Positions 46,651 to 56,625 of a DNA stretch of 64,000 nt are shown here, one piece after another. The notes under the pieces were generated by a model. The model made no database searches. It had not been told where the DNA came from and worked only from the letters and a program-made list of their open reading frames with translations. How positions within the stretch are numbered: the stretch's first letter is position 1; the number at the start of each line of letters is the position of its first letter. Source of the DNA: an uncultured Lachnospiraceae bacterium (lineage in GTDB: Bacteria; Bacillota; Clostridia; Lachnospirales; Lachnospiraceae); assembly GCA_949471785.1 (NCBI GenBank), contig CASWRE010000004.1:62001-126000 (forward strand), written 5' to 3'. Both the position numbers and the translations under genes were made by a program.

Positions 46651-48378
46651 ATGAAGAATATATGGGAATTTTGTAAAGCTAAATATGTGTATCTGATTTG
46701 TTTTATCCATTTTCTGGTTTCATGCATATGGAGTCGATTTTTTTTCATTTCGATCAGGGAGAATACGGGAAGTGAAAACATTGCGTACAAATTTAAAAAT
46801 ACGGGTATAACATTAGAGACGGATACTCTGTCGCGAGCCTTATGTTGGACATATTCTCATATACTGGCAATTTTGATTATAGCAGCGTTTTGGAACTGGA
46901 TCTTTTTTTTGACCAGATCATGGAGAAACTCTGTAGTCAAAAGAAAATATATCGCACTTTTGTTTGTATTTATTGTCACGGGAATAGTACTGATTACGGC
47001 ATTATATCCGTCTACTCTCACAACACCGCCGGATACACGATGGAATTATGTTTACGCAAAGGAATGGCTGCCGATGTACTGGCATGGCTTTTTGACCAAT
47101 GTGGTTCATTGCGCCTGCCTTTTGGTGTTTCCCCATCCGATTGCCATGTCAATCATACCTTTCTTATTCGGCATAAATGTAATTGCCTATTTTACGTATC
47201 ATACCGTTATCAGATATGCAAAAAAGCATAAAATTTTCTGTGGATTACTTTGGGCCGCTATTCTTTTGCTTATGCCGGAAACATTCCAGGTGCTCACATA
47301 CGCCGGAAGGAATTATATGTATGCTATTCTCAGTACAAGTGTATTAGGTGTATTGCTGAAAGATCATCTTGAAAACAGGGATCTCGATAAAAAGAAATTT
47401 ATCCTATTATCTTTTTTAGAAGTATGTCTTGCCACATGGAGAAGTGAAGGAATTATATATTTTATTTTATATCCGTTTATGTTGTATTTTGTGTACTTTT
47501 TCAGAAAAACTGCGCTGGGTAAAACGCAGCTGATAAAGGGAATCGGGTATCTCTGTGTACTGTATTTACTTTTTTCGTTGCCGGGTAAATACGGGAATGA
47601 AAAATATCAGGGCTACGATTATTTCATTATCAATACTCCCGGGGCTCTCTCAGCGGTGCTAAAAAATGACAAAGCAAATGTAACCTATGACGGCGCGGAT
47701 ATAGATTTGGCAAAAATAAATCAAGTGATACCGCTGGATTATATTTATAATTATGGTGATTCTGCAACGATCAACTATAACTGGGATTGTGGAAGGCTGC
47801 ACAGACAGTGTAATGCCGGTATTTCCGGAAGAGATTATGTCATGGCCGCCTATCATCTGCTTTTGCGAAACGGGCATATTTTTTTTAAGTATCAGATTAA
47901 TATGTATTTCTACAGCATCGGGCTACCCTATTTGCCCGTGGGCAGTGCAAAGCAGTGGGAACCGCAGGAAGCGGGAAGCCAAAAACAATCCTGGGTATTG
48001 GAGTATTATACGATTGGCCAATCAGACATTAAGGAAAACTACGGTATAGTTTTCCTTAATCAGAAAATTGACGGCTGGATACGTGAAAAAGTCTCAATGC
48101 TTACCTCCCTCGTATATCGCCTGGGCTGGAGTTGTTCAGGCTTTGTCAAAATAGCCGTAACACTGGCTACAGTAGTACTCAGTGTTATTTTCCTGAAAAA
48201 AAAAGTGTGGATTTATACGTTCTGGGGACTGGCCATAACGGGATTACTGGCTGTGATAATTTCAGCGTCCCCGGGCGGACGCGAGAATTATTATTATTCT
48301 GTTTATTATAACCAGTATTGGTTCCTGCTTTTTGCCGGGATCTGGCTAAAAAAGATGAAAACAGAAGAAAGCGTATAA
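46651..48378 (+). CDS. Polytopic membrane protein, possible membrane glycosyltransferase (GT-C-like)
   Basis: About 10 TM; cytoplasmic/extracytoplasmic loops; context in glycan locus. Confidence 0.6.
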   Translation: MKNIWEFCKAKYVYLICFIHFLVSCIWSRFFFISIRENTGSENIAYKFKNTGITLETDTLSRALCWTYSHILAILIIAAFWNWIFFLTRSWRNSVVKRKYIALLFVFIVTGIVLITALYPSTLTTPPDTRWNYVYAKEWLPMYWHGFLTNVVHCACLLVFPHPIAMSIIPFLFGINVIAYFTYHTVIRYAKKHKIFCGLLWAAILLLMPETFQVLTYAGRNYMYAILSTSVLGVLLKDHLENRDLDKKKFILLSFLEVCLATWRSEGIIYFILYPFMLYFVYFFRKTALGKTQLIKGIGYLCVLYLLFSLPGKYGNEKYQGYDYFIINTPGALSAVLKNDKANVTYDGADIDLAKINQVIPLDYIYNYGDSATINYNWDCGRLHRQCNAGISGRDYVMAAYHLLLRNGHIFFKYQINMYFYSIGLPYLPVGSAKQWEPQEAGSQKQSWVLEYYTIGQSDIKENYGIVFLNQKIDGWIREKVSMLTSLVYRLGWSCSGFVKIAVTLATVVLSVIFLKKKVWIYTFWGLAITGLLAVIISASPGGRENYYYSVYYNQYWFLLFAGIWLKKMKTEESV

Positions 48379-48396
48379 GAATTGGAGAAAACCAGT

Positions 48397-49194
48397 ATGT
48401 CAAAAATTTTACTCTTTATCCCTGTATATAATTGTGAGAAACAGATTCCCCGTGTACTCAGTCAATTATCGGACGAGGTCTGCAGTTATTTGAGCGAGGT
48501 TATCATCATTGATAACCGAAGTACGGATCATAGCGAAACAACGACGCGCCAATACCTGCAGAAAAATCCGCCCGTCGTTAAAACCAGCCTTTTGCGCAAT
48601 GATGACAATTATGGCCTGGGCGGCTCTCATAAAGTAGCCTTTGACTATGCCGTAACCAACCATTTTGATTATATAATTGTATTGCACGGTGATGATCAGG
48701 GAAACATTTGCGACCTTCTCCCTTATATTAGAAAAGAAGAGTATCGACAATATGATTGTTTTTTGGGGGCCCGTTTTATGAAAACATCCAGACTCCAGGG
48801 ATACTCCAGGTTCAGAACAGCGGGAAATTATATCTATAACATTCTGTATTCCCTGGTATGCGGCTATAAAATTTATGATCTTGGTTCCGGTTTAAATATG
48901 TATAATGTCTCTATTTTAGAAAACAGATTTTATATGCGCTTTACGGATAATCTTATTTTTAATTGCTGCATGCTGATGGGGGGGACTTTTTACCGACACA
49001 GAACAAAATTTTTCCCTATTAGCTGGAGAGAGGACGACCAGATCTCCAACGTAAAAATGATGAACCAGGCTGTTACTACTATACGGTTATTAGGAGATTT
49101 TATGATTAACAGAAAAAAATTTGTGCTGGCTGAACACAGGGACAAAATGATTAAAAAGTACACGGCAAAAATAATCTATACAACAGGTGGCTAA
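48397..49194 (+). CDS. Glycosyltransferase family 2 (dolichol-phosphate-mannosyltransferase-like)
   Basis: 'ILLFIPVYNCEKQIPRVLSQLSDEV...VIIIDNRSTDHSETTTRQYLQKNP...YIIVLHGDDQGNICDLLPYI'. Confidence 0.87.
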   Translation: MSKILLFIPVYNCEKQIPRVLSQLSDEVCSYLSEVIIIDNRSTDHSETTTRQYLQKNPPVVKTSLLRNDDNYGLGGSHKVAFDYAVTNHFDYIIVLHGDDQGNICDLLPYIRKEEYRQYDCFLGARFMKTSRLQGYSRFRTAGNYIYNILYSLVCGYKIYDLGSGLNMYNVSILENRFYMRFTDNLIFNCCMLMGGTFYRHRTKFFPISWREDDQISNVKMMNQAVTTIRLLGDFMINRKKFVLAEHRDKMIKKYTAKIIYTTGG

Positions 49195-49196
49195 AA

Positions 49197-49940
49197 ATGA
49201 AGAAGAAAATACATCACGTTATGCCGATGGCCGGCAAAGGCTCACGTTTTTTCCAAAGAGGCTATCACTGCCCTAAGCCGTTAATTACGATCTATGGAAA
49301 TCCCTTTTTTTACTGGGCAACACGTTCTATACAGAAATTCTTTGATCTGGCTTCCCTGGATTTTGTGGTATTGAAAGAACACGTGGAAGAATACGCGATT
49401 GATCAACACATAGGCGACTTTTTTCCCGATGCCAGGGTCCATATGTTGGATCAGGTCACACAAGGCGCTGTCATAAGCTGCCTGGAAGGATTGACAGATA
49501 TTCAAGATGACTGCCCGATTGTGTTTAATGACTGTGACCATCTTTTCATGAGCAGGGCGTTCAATACCTATAGCCGGTTACCATATGATCCGGATGCTGA
49601 CGGGATTTTACTCACTTTTGCTGCGGATCAGCCCAAGTATAGCTTTATTGAAAAGGACGAACAAGGTCGTGTGATAAGGACTGCGGAGAAGCAGGTTATC
49701 AGCGATGAAGCAATCTGCGGCTGTTATTATTTTCGGAATAAAGATATTTTTTGCCGGGCGGCAGAGAAATATTTAATACAATGTGCATACAGTGAGTATT
49801 TTATGAGCGGCGTATACAATGTAATGATTTCCGAAGGACAGCTGGTGAGAAGCATAAAAACCGATTTTCATGTCCCATTCGGTACGCCCGAAGAATACGA
49901 AAAAGCTCAAAACTCAAAAAAATACAGGATATTGATATGA
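49197..49940 (+). CDS. Sugar-phosphate-type nucleotidyltransferase
   Basis: 'HHVMPMAGKGSRFFQRGYHCPKPLITIYGNPFFYWATRSI...CPIVFNDCDHLF'. Confidence 0.83.
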   Translation: MKKKIHHVMPMAGKGSRFFQRGYHCPKPLITIYGNPFFYWATRSIQKFFDLASLDFVVLKEHVEEYAIDQHIGDFFPDARVHMLDQVTQGAVISCLEGLTDIQDDCPIVFNDCDHLFMSRAFNTYSRLPYDPDADGILLTFAADQPKYSFIEKDEQGRVIRTAEKQVISDEAICGCYYFRNKDIFCRAAEKYLIQCAYSEYFMSGVYNVMISEGQLVRSIKTDFHVPFGTPEEYEKAQNSKKYRILI

Positions 49941-51862
49941 CTACTGTGATATTGTTTTCAATGGCCGTTTTTTTAATGGTCATTGGCCATATATTTAGAG
50001 TAAAGCGCTGGGAACTGTTTATTTCCATATATGAGAAGCCCTCAGAAACAAATCTTTTGCATGCGTTAAGTATCGGCCATATCATAAATGCCGTTCTTCC
50101 TGTTCGTCTGGGAGACTTTATTCGCGTGTTCTGGTCCGGACGCAGATTAAAAACCGGCTATTCAGGCGCGTTGGCGTCTGTAGCCGTAGAGCTTTATATG
50201 GATGTGGCGACCGTGGGCGCTATGTTTTTTGGGCTTTCTTTATTGGGAAAAGGAGGAGACAGACTTCGCTATGTTGCCCATATCTATATATTTTTATACC
50301 TAACTATCCTATTGGCAACTCTGATCTCCGTGCTTTTTAGAAAACAGGTAAAAAAAATTGTGCGCGTTGCCGCGTCTGTTTTTAATACCCATATTGAATT
50401 TTTGATATTATATGTCGTATATCTTTTTATTGCATTTATAAAAGATATTTTTCAGTCTATGAATAAACGAAAACTAGTCCTTTTTACATGCATCATGTGG
50501 ATGGGATATATGATTTCCTATATAGTGTTTGCTGAAGTGGCGGGGCGATATGGATATGGTTATACGACTTATGATATTCTTACGGAATTATTTTCTCTTA
50601 CGGGCGTCCGTCATATAGAGGCGGGAATTTTTCCCCTCTGGATGATCTATTTATTGCTTCCGTCAGTTGTTTGCTGGGCCGTATCGATGATTCTTACAGG
50701 GGATAATGATGAACCGGTTCAGTATCGAAATACATTGCCACAGATGAACGCTTCGGACCGGTTGGCCTTTTTAAAAACGTATTATGCAGATGAAAACCGA
50801 GAGCATATCAAATCTTACCTTGCCATTAATCAGGATGTAACGATCGTCGAAGATAATACCGCGGGATCAAATGCATCAACCATATTGGCTATGAAATCGG
50901 ACGGCGCCCTTTTCTTTCGTAAATATGCATTTGACGAAGACGGGGACAAGCTGCAGGCACAGATCGACTGGATAGAGAACCATCAGCAGGATATTCCTCT
51001 TCCCGTCATCGCGGATAAGCGCAGGGAAGGCAACTATGTGATGTATGATATGCACAGCTATATGGATGCCGTCGGATTATTTCGTTATATCCATACGATG
51101 CCCCTGTCAAAAAGCTGGGAGATCATCATACATGCGCTGGATGATATCGAACAGGGATTATATATGAAAGCTCAAAGGAAGGCAGATATTTCCAATATAC
51201 AAACATATATAAACCAGAAAATATATAAAAACCTTCGGTTTATCCGTAATAAAAGCGGAAAGTATATACGCGGTTTGGAACAGTATGAATATATTTATGT
51301 GAACGGTGAAAAGCGATATACTTTACACCGATATCTGGACATGTTCGATCAGGAAAATCTGATTGATGTATTCTCTCAGGATATGTATACAGAAATTCAC
51401 GGTGATTTAACAATCGAAAATATTATATGCCTTTCTGATAATCACGAAATTGACAGGCAAGAATATAAAAATAAAGTATTGCCTCAAAAGTATTATTTTA
51501 TAGATCCCAACAGGGGGAATATACATGATTCCCCTTTTTTAGACTATGGCAAATTGCTCCAGTCTTTGCATGGCGGATATGAGTTTTTAATGAAACTCTC
51601 GGATGTGACTATCCGCCGGGATCAGGTAAACTTTATGATAATATTGTCGGAAAATTATAAAGAAATTTATGAGAAATATAGACAATATCTCTGCGATCAT
51701 TTTACCAGACCGCAGATCAGAAGCATTTATTATCATGAAATTGTACACTGGCTGCGCTTAATACCATATAAAGTGAGAAAAAACGAAAAGCTGGCCGTAA
51801 TATTTTATGCGGAACTATTAAAAATACTGGCGGATGTGCGGGAGATGGATCATGAAAAATAA
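49937..51862 (+). CDS. Fusion: UPF0104/lysylphosphatidylglycerol-synthase-type membrane domain + phosphotransferase (APH/choline-kinase-like) domain
   Basis: N-term 'RVKRWELFISIYEKPSETNLLHALSIGHIINAVLPVRLGDFIRVFWSGRRLKTGYSGALASVAVELYMDV'; C-term 'MYTEIHGDLTIENIICLSDN...YYFIDPNRGNIHDSPFLDYGKLLQSLHGGYE'. Confidence 0.8.
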   Translation: MTTVILFSMAVFLMVIGHIFRVKRWELFISIYEKPSETNLLHALSIGHIINAVLPVRLGDFIRVFWSGRRLKTGYSGALASVAVELYMDVATVGAMFFGLSLLGKGGDRLRYVAHIYIFLYLTILLATLISVLFRKQVKKIVRVAASVFNTHIEFLILYVVYLFIAFIKDIFQSMNKRKLVLFTCIMWMGYMISYIVFAEVAGRYGYGYTTYDILTELFSLTGVRHIEAGIFPLWMIYLLLPSVVCWAVSMILTGDNDEPVQYRNTLPQMNASDRLAFLKTYYADENREHIKSYLAINQDVTIVEDNTAGSNASTILAMKSDGALFFRKYAFDEDGDKLQAQIDWIENHQQDIPLPVIADKRREGNYVMYDMHSYMDAVGLFRYIHTMPLSKSWEIIIHALDDIEQGLYMKAQRKADISNIQTYINQKIYKNLRFIRNKSGKYIRGLEQYEYIYVNGEKRYTLHRYLDMFDQENLIDVFSQDMYTEIHGDLTIENIICLSDNHEIDRQEYKNKVLPQKYYFIDPNRGNIHDSPFLDYGKLLQSLHGGYEFLMKLSDVTIRRDQVNFMIILSENYKEIYEKYRQYLCDHFTRPQIRSIYYHEIVHWLRLIPYKVRKNEKLAVIFYAELLKILADVREMDHEK

Positions 51863-52421
51863 GCTTGCCATTTTTGATCTGGATGGAACTTTATTTGACA
51901 CAACAGAAGTAAATTATCGGGCATACGATAAAGCGCTCCATGAATATGGCTACAATTTAGGATTAGACTATCGCTACTATTGTGATTTTTGTCATGGAAA
52001 CAGCTACAAGGCTTTTTTGCCCCAACTTATCCCCGGGATTACGTTAAAAGAACGGGAAGCAATACATGAATATAAACAGATCATCTATCCGGAATTTTTG
52101 TGTTTCGCATCAAAAAATCAGCAACTGTTTTCACTCATCGAATGCATTCGCACCACATATGTTATTGCCATTGCCACAACGGCATCCAGAAAAAATGTTC
52201 ATGAGATTTTACAGACTTATCAGGTGACGGACTTATTCGATATTATTGTGGCTCAGGAAGATGTAGAAAAATACAAACCAGATCCAGAATGCTTTTTACT
52301 AGTAATGAAAATGGCCCAATTACGTCCCGAACAGGCGTTGATATTTGAAGATTCCGATCAGGGAATCGCTGCGGCCAAGGCTTCCGGAGCCGCCTGTGTA
52401 AGAGTTTTTAATAACTTCTAA
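51852..52421 (+). CDS. HAD-superfamily phosphatase (PGMB/Gph-like)
   Basis: 'KLAIFDLDGTLFDTTEVNYRAY', 'KPDPECFLLVMKMAQLRPEQALIFEDSDQGIAAAKASGA'. Confidence 0.92.
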   Translation: MKNKLAIFDLDGTLFDTTEVNYRAYDKALHEYGYNLGLDYRYYCDFCHGNSYKAFLPQLIPGITLKEREAIHEYKQIIYPEFLCFASKNQQLFSLIECIRTTYVIAIATTASRKNVHEILQTYQVTDLFDIIVAQEDVEKYKPDPECFLLVMKMAQLRPEQALIFEDSDQGIAAAKASGAACVRVFNNF

Positions 52422-52454
52422 TTTGCCCACGGCAACCAGTGGCCGTAAACTTAT

Positions 52455-52638
52455 CTACCGTTTACCCTGATCCGCAGACTCTTTATATACTGTATTATTT
52501 TCCAGCGCATCTATGGTCATCATACAGCCCTTCAAGCACAAAAGATCCAACAGCTCAGTGATGGCTTTGATCTCTTTCGTTTTTCATCCACACATATCTG
52601 CTCCAGAACAAGGGGCAGCTTTACCGGAACAGCGCGCC
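52455..52638 (-). pseudogene. Remnant of ISAs1/H-repeat family transposase
   Basis: Minus-strand translation VPVKLPLVLEQICVDEK-(1-nt frameshift)-KEIKAITELLDLLCLKGCMMTIDALENNTVYKESADQGKR*, matching the '...[29 protein letters not shown]' block of ISAs1 transposases. Confidence 0.78.
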
Positions 52639-54351
52639 TCATTCTTCTTTCATATACTTAAGGCATACATTCATATATTCATCAATCTCCATCTCACAGC
52701 CGCCATGATCCTTTGCCCATTGATAATATTCATAAGCCTTATTATAGTTCTCGAGCATATAGTAAGAGCTCCCGATGTACCAGTATGCATTAGCCTTATC
52801 ACTACTGCCGCCCTCTATTGCCTTTTCCATGTCCTCAATAGTGCGATTGAAATCAGCTTTATCATAATACATTATTCCGCGCGCATAATAAAATTCAGCG
52901 TTATCTTTACAGTATGTAATTGCCCTACCGTAAATGTTTTCTGCTGACGCAGTATCATTTTGCTCTTTATACAGCTCGGCAAGCATTCTGTACGAATACG
53001 CATAGTCTGCCCTGAACTTGAGCGAATCCTCATAAAATTCTATGGCTTCCTGTACTCTCGCCTTATCTTTTTCTATCACATGCGCTTTCCATGCGAGATG
53101 ATATCCCTCATTGTAATAATCTGAATTAGCTTTATCAATTAAGATGGCGCTGTCAAACGCTCCCTCGGCGTTTGTCAGATCATCCCGTTTATAATACGAA
53201 ATTCCAAGCTGTGAGAAGTATTCCGCATTTCCAGGATCATACGACACAGCATTTTGGTAATTCTTTATATCTTCCGTCAGATTTTTGTCATAGCCGTCCT
53301 GGGAAACATGTATTAATCCTGCATAGTAGTAATACTCGGCGAGAATTTTATCTTGTTTCACGTTAACCAATCCAACGTCAGACGCGTCATTCAAAGCCAC
53401 CTTTAGGTCACTTTCCGATTCCTCTTCTAACTTTTCATCAGGATCACCAGCTTCTTCTTTCCTATATTTCTTTATGGCAGAATTTATGTAATCCAGAGCA
53501 TTTTGAATTGCCTCGTCACTGTCTGTATGATCTGTATTGTTTGTACTAATCCCATACCATGCCCTGGCACAGTAGAAATGATAATCCGGTACGGTATCCT
53601 TTAATTCTATGGCTTTTTGCAGGTCGTCTTTCGCTGCGCTGTAATCCGAAACCCTATCGTGATATTTCGCCTTACCTCTCAGATAATAATATTCAGCAAC
53701 CTCATCGTCCTGAGCGATCGCATCATCAAAATTGTTAATGGCTATTTGATAACACTCCTCAGATGTATCATCCGGGAGCGAATATTTATATTCTTCTGTT
53801 CTGTCGGTCTTGATCATGGCAATTTCCAGGTAAAGCCTGCCCCGTTCAGCAAATTGCTCAGCATTCGATCCGCCGCGATCAATCACTTCATCAATCATTG
53901 CAAGCCGTTCTACATAATTATTCTGTGAATAATCACTTAATTTGTATACCATCTTTGCAAGCCACAGGCGAAAAGCTCCATTCTGCGGACTGGAAAAAAA
54001 CACAATACTCAGTAGCATAAATAGTAACAGTATCAGTGCCCCAAAAAACAATCTAACCCCATTAACCAACGGCGCTGCAATTGCATCATATCCCTGTATA
54101 CTTGGAATTTGAATAAACAATGCCCACAATTCTGAAACTAAGAGAATGACAAGGAGGAGCATTCCATATCCGGCATAGGAGATGTCGAAAAAGGCCTTCA
54201 GTTCAGATTTCACCCAGAGAACTCCCCCCATCGTCAGCAAAACACCAAACGATAGATAAAGAAGTGCCGCTATCGCAACAGTAAACACATCGGGCTTAAT
54301 TAAGACATTCTCCTTCATTTTCCAGTGATTTTTCATTCTGTATCTTTTCAT
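52639..54351 (-). CDS. Membrane-anchored TPR repeat protein
   Basis: N-terminal TMs followed by TPRs ('NAEYFSQLGISYYKRDDLTNAEGAFDSAILIDKANSDYYNEGYH...'). Confidence 0.85.
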   Translation of the reverse strand: MKRYRMKNHWKMKENVLIKPDVFTVAIAALLYLSFGVLLTMGGVLWVKSELKAFFDISYAGYGMLLLVILLVSELWALFIQIPSIQGYDAIAAPLVNGVRLFFGALILLLFMLLSIVFFSSPQNGAFRLWLAKMVYKLSDYSQNNYVERLAMIDEVIDRGGSNAEQFAERGRLYLEIAMIKTDRTEEYKYSLPDDTSEECYQIAINNFDDAIAQDDEVAEYYYLRGKAKYHDRVSDYSAAKDDLQKAIELKDTVPDYHFYCARAWYGISTNNTDHTDSDEAIQNALDYINSAIKKYRKEEAGDPDEKLEEESESDLKVALNDASDVGLVNVKQDKILAEYYYYAGLIHVSQDGYDKNLTEDIKNYQNAVSYDPGNAEYFSQLGISYYKRDDLTNAEGAFDSAILIDKANSDYYNEGYHLAWKAHVIEKDKARVQEAIEFYEDSLKFRADYAYSYRMLAELYKEQNDTASAENIYGRAITYCKDNAEFYYARGIMYYDKADFNRTIEDMEKAIEGGSSDKANAYWYIGSSYYMLENYNKAYEYYQWAKDHGGCEMEIDEYMNVCLKYMKEE

Positions 54352-54399
54352 TTATTGTCTTCCTCTGCAAGTTGTTTTCAGATAATCTGCCAGGCTGCC

Positions 54400-54805
54400 T
54401 GACTTAAATCCCGGATCTTTTTTGCCTGCCAGATGGCATTGGCCAGACCCTCCAGGCACAATTTGTGTTCGTTATCGGTAATATCCGACAGCTTGATATC
54501 CTCGCCGTCAATAAACAGAAATTTACTTTTTCAAATCTTTAGATTCATAAAGACCTTGTAATCCGTGGATTCTATATTGACGGCCTCGGATTCGGTATTT
54601 TTATATTCGTTGTTGGATAAAAACACGGCATACGCCGTTTTTCCGTGCCTTTGTCGCCGATCAGGAAATAAGTGTCTTCCCGCATCAGATTGTCCAGTTT
54701 CCGGTCGCGGGCAAATATATTAGAAAACATTTGCTTATACGACCTGCTGTGAAGATAATTGGCGGCGTCGCCATACCCAAAATCCAGCTCGGATATTTTT
54801 TTCAT
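54400..54805 (-). pseudogene. Decayed P-loop ATPase (FunZ-like N-terminus) with frameshift in Walker A
   Basis: MKKISELDFGYGDAANYLHSRSYKQMFSNIFARDRKLDNLMREDTYFLIGDKGT then shift to KTAYAVFLSNNEYKNTESEAVNIESTDYKVFMNLKI*KSKFLFIDGEDIKLSDITDNEHKLCLEGLANAIWQAKKIRDLSQAAWQ. Confidence 0.75.
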
Positions 54806-55133
54806 GTTGTCTTTCCCCTCTTTTCCCAGTGTGTCATTTCTGCCTTACATTTTCCGACATCTTTATATCTTTTATTATAAGAGTCCGCTTCCGATTATAC
54901 AACGTATTTTGCTCAGCTTTTACTGAAAATTTTTTGTGGCAGACAAGCTGGACCGTTTTCCCTTAAAGCCGCTGCCGGACAGCATTTTTGCACTCTTGCG
55001 GTTTTTTCTTACCATCTGCGCAGTACATGCAGGGACTTGTTTGAAGGGATATACTCTTTTTTCAGCGCAAATAGAATATGGTCAGCTTTTGTGAAATTCT
55101 GTTGCCGGCCAGGTATGGCATGTAAAAAATCTG

Positions 55134-55334
55134 ATGGATCTGTTTTCCTACAAAGAAGGTAGATGTGTTTTCACCATAGATGAAGAGGGCTGTCTGACAT
55201 TAAACGGTCATATGGCCGAATTCAGCGTATATGACAGCTGCATTTTACAGCTGGAACCGGAAAGCGGAAACGATGAGAAATATTATGACGGGAAGATAGA
55301 GGACGGAATCGACAGGTGCACGATTGTGCCATGA
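55134..55334 (+). CDS. Small ORF, unknown; possibly a gene remnant
   Basis: 66 aa open frame with acidic composition in an otherwise decayed zone. Confidence 0.3.
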   Translation: MDLFSYKEGRCVFTIDEEGCLTLNGHMAEFSVYDSCILQLEPESGNDEKYYDGKIEDGIDRCTIVP

Positions 55335-55378
55335 TTATGAGCATTCAAGTAGAAGACGGCATGTCCGTATACTGAATA

Positions 55379-55413
55379 GAAGCCCATCTGTATGGCATAA
55401 TCAGATGAGCTTC
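55379..55413. terminator. Hairpin between convergent reading directions
   Basis: GAAGCcCATCTG-tatggcataat-CAGATGaGCTTC. Confidence 0.6.
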
Positions 55414-55449
55414 ATATACTATTTATCCTGCAGTCTATGGTTCATTCAA

Positions 55450-56616
55450 TTAAAATCCCTGGAAATTAAAAGGCGTACCGTTATAATTTTCCTGTAAAAA
55501 AGTCGGATAATACATGAGTATCACAACATCGGGATCGTAAGCTTCTATATACTCAGGTGTGATTGATGAAACATCGGAATCATACACATACTCTATTTCG
55601 TGAAATCCCATAATCAGGTAAGGATTGACTGCTTTTCCGAATGAATCCGTTATCATAAGAATCCTTATATCGTTTTGACAATCCAGGTTAATATAATGTC
55701 CCAGGGCATTTCCTAAAACATAATCATAAGTATACCTTGATGTATACTGTCTGTTTGATAATGGTTCCCTGTTAATAACCAGATCCTGCATGGTTCCCAT
55801 GTCGCCGGAATCATTCTGTATTGTTGTATCAAAAGTGGGTATGATCAAATCAAAATCATCAATTCCGGCATAATATCGTCCTGTTCGCTGACCGTAAGAG
55901 CCTAAATGCCAGTTTTTATATTTAGTAACGGTGTAGTTTTTTATTTCAGATATTCGATTGTCCATATGACATCCGGTCTTACGCACGATATAATCTTCTA
56001 AAATACCGTAGGCATAAAAGCCTGCTTCCGTAGTCCAATGATGATCTGTTTTATACATCATAGTATAGTGATCAATTCCATCATCATGCATGCGCACTCG
56101 GAAGTCGATGGTATCTACAGCTAAAGTGTCCAGCATTGTGATAAATCTGTCAATATTATCATTTCCATAGTCTTCAATTCCCTCTGGCAGCGCCGGATTG
56201 TATTTTCCGGAAGCGTATGGCGTAGAAGCGTAGACTAATTCCGTGCCGCGCTGTCTGCAATATCGATTTAATGTCTCTACCTTTTCTGCACATGTCTGAA
56301 GATACTCATCTGAAGCATATGGAATTGTAGTAAGCAAATACCCGTTGTTTAGTTTAACAACGCCATTCATTTCGTGTTGACCCAAAAGATTTCTCATGGC
56401 CCCGTTCAAATTAACAAATTGAAATTTTTCGAAAAAGGTAGTAGCCACATCTGTCTCAAATTTATTGCCCAAATCTGCCGACCATTCATTATAATCAACT
56501 TCATCATTTACATAAAACTCAATTAAATTTTTAAGGCTAATAGCTCCGACGGCAACTGTCAGCAAAAGAAAGATGATCGCATATGCCATGGAAGTGGTTT
56601 TTCTTATGTTTTTCAT
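55450..56616 (-). CDS. DHHW-family (AlgX/AlgJ-like) protein, probable polysaccharide acetylation factor
   Basis: 'YKTDHHWTTEAGFYAYGILEDYIV' DHHW motif; N-terminal TM; paired with MBOAT gene. Confidence 0.88.
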   Translation of the reverse strand: MKNIRKTTSMAYAIIFLLLTVAVGAISLKNLIEFYVNDEVDYNEWSADLGNKFETDVATTFFEKFQFVNLNGAMRNLLGQHEMNGVVKLNNGYLLTTIPYASDEYLQTCAEKVETLNRYCRQRGTELVYASTPYASGKYNPALPEGIEDYGNDNIDRFITMLDTLAVDTIDFRVRMHDDGIDHYTMMYKTDHHWTTEAGFYAYGILEDYIVRKTGCHMDNRISEIKNYTVTKYKNWHLGSYGQRTGRYYAGIDDFDLIIPTFDTTIQNDSGDMGTMQDLVINREPLSNRQYTSRYTYDYVLGNALGHYINLDCQNDIRILMITDSFGKAVNPYLIMGFHEIEYVYDSDVSSITPEYIEAYDPDVVILMYYPTFLQENYNGTPFNFQGF

Positions 56617-56625
56617 AGCATTCTC

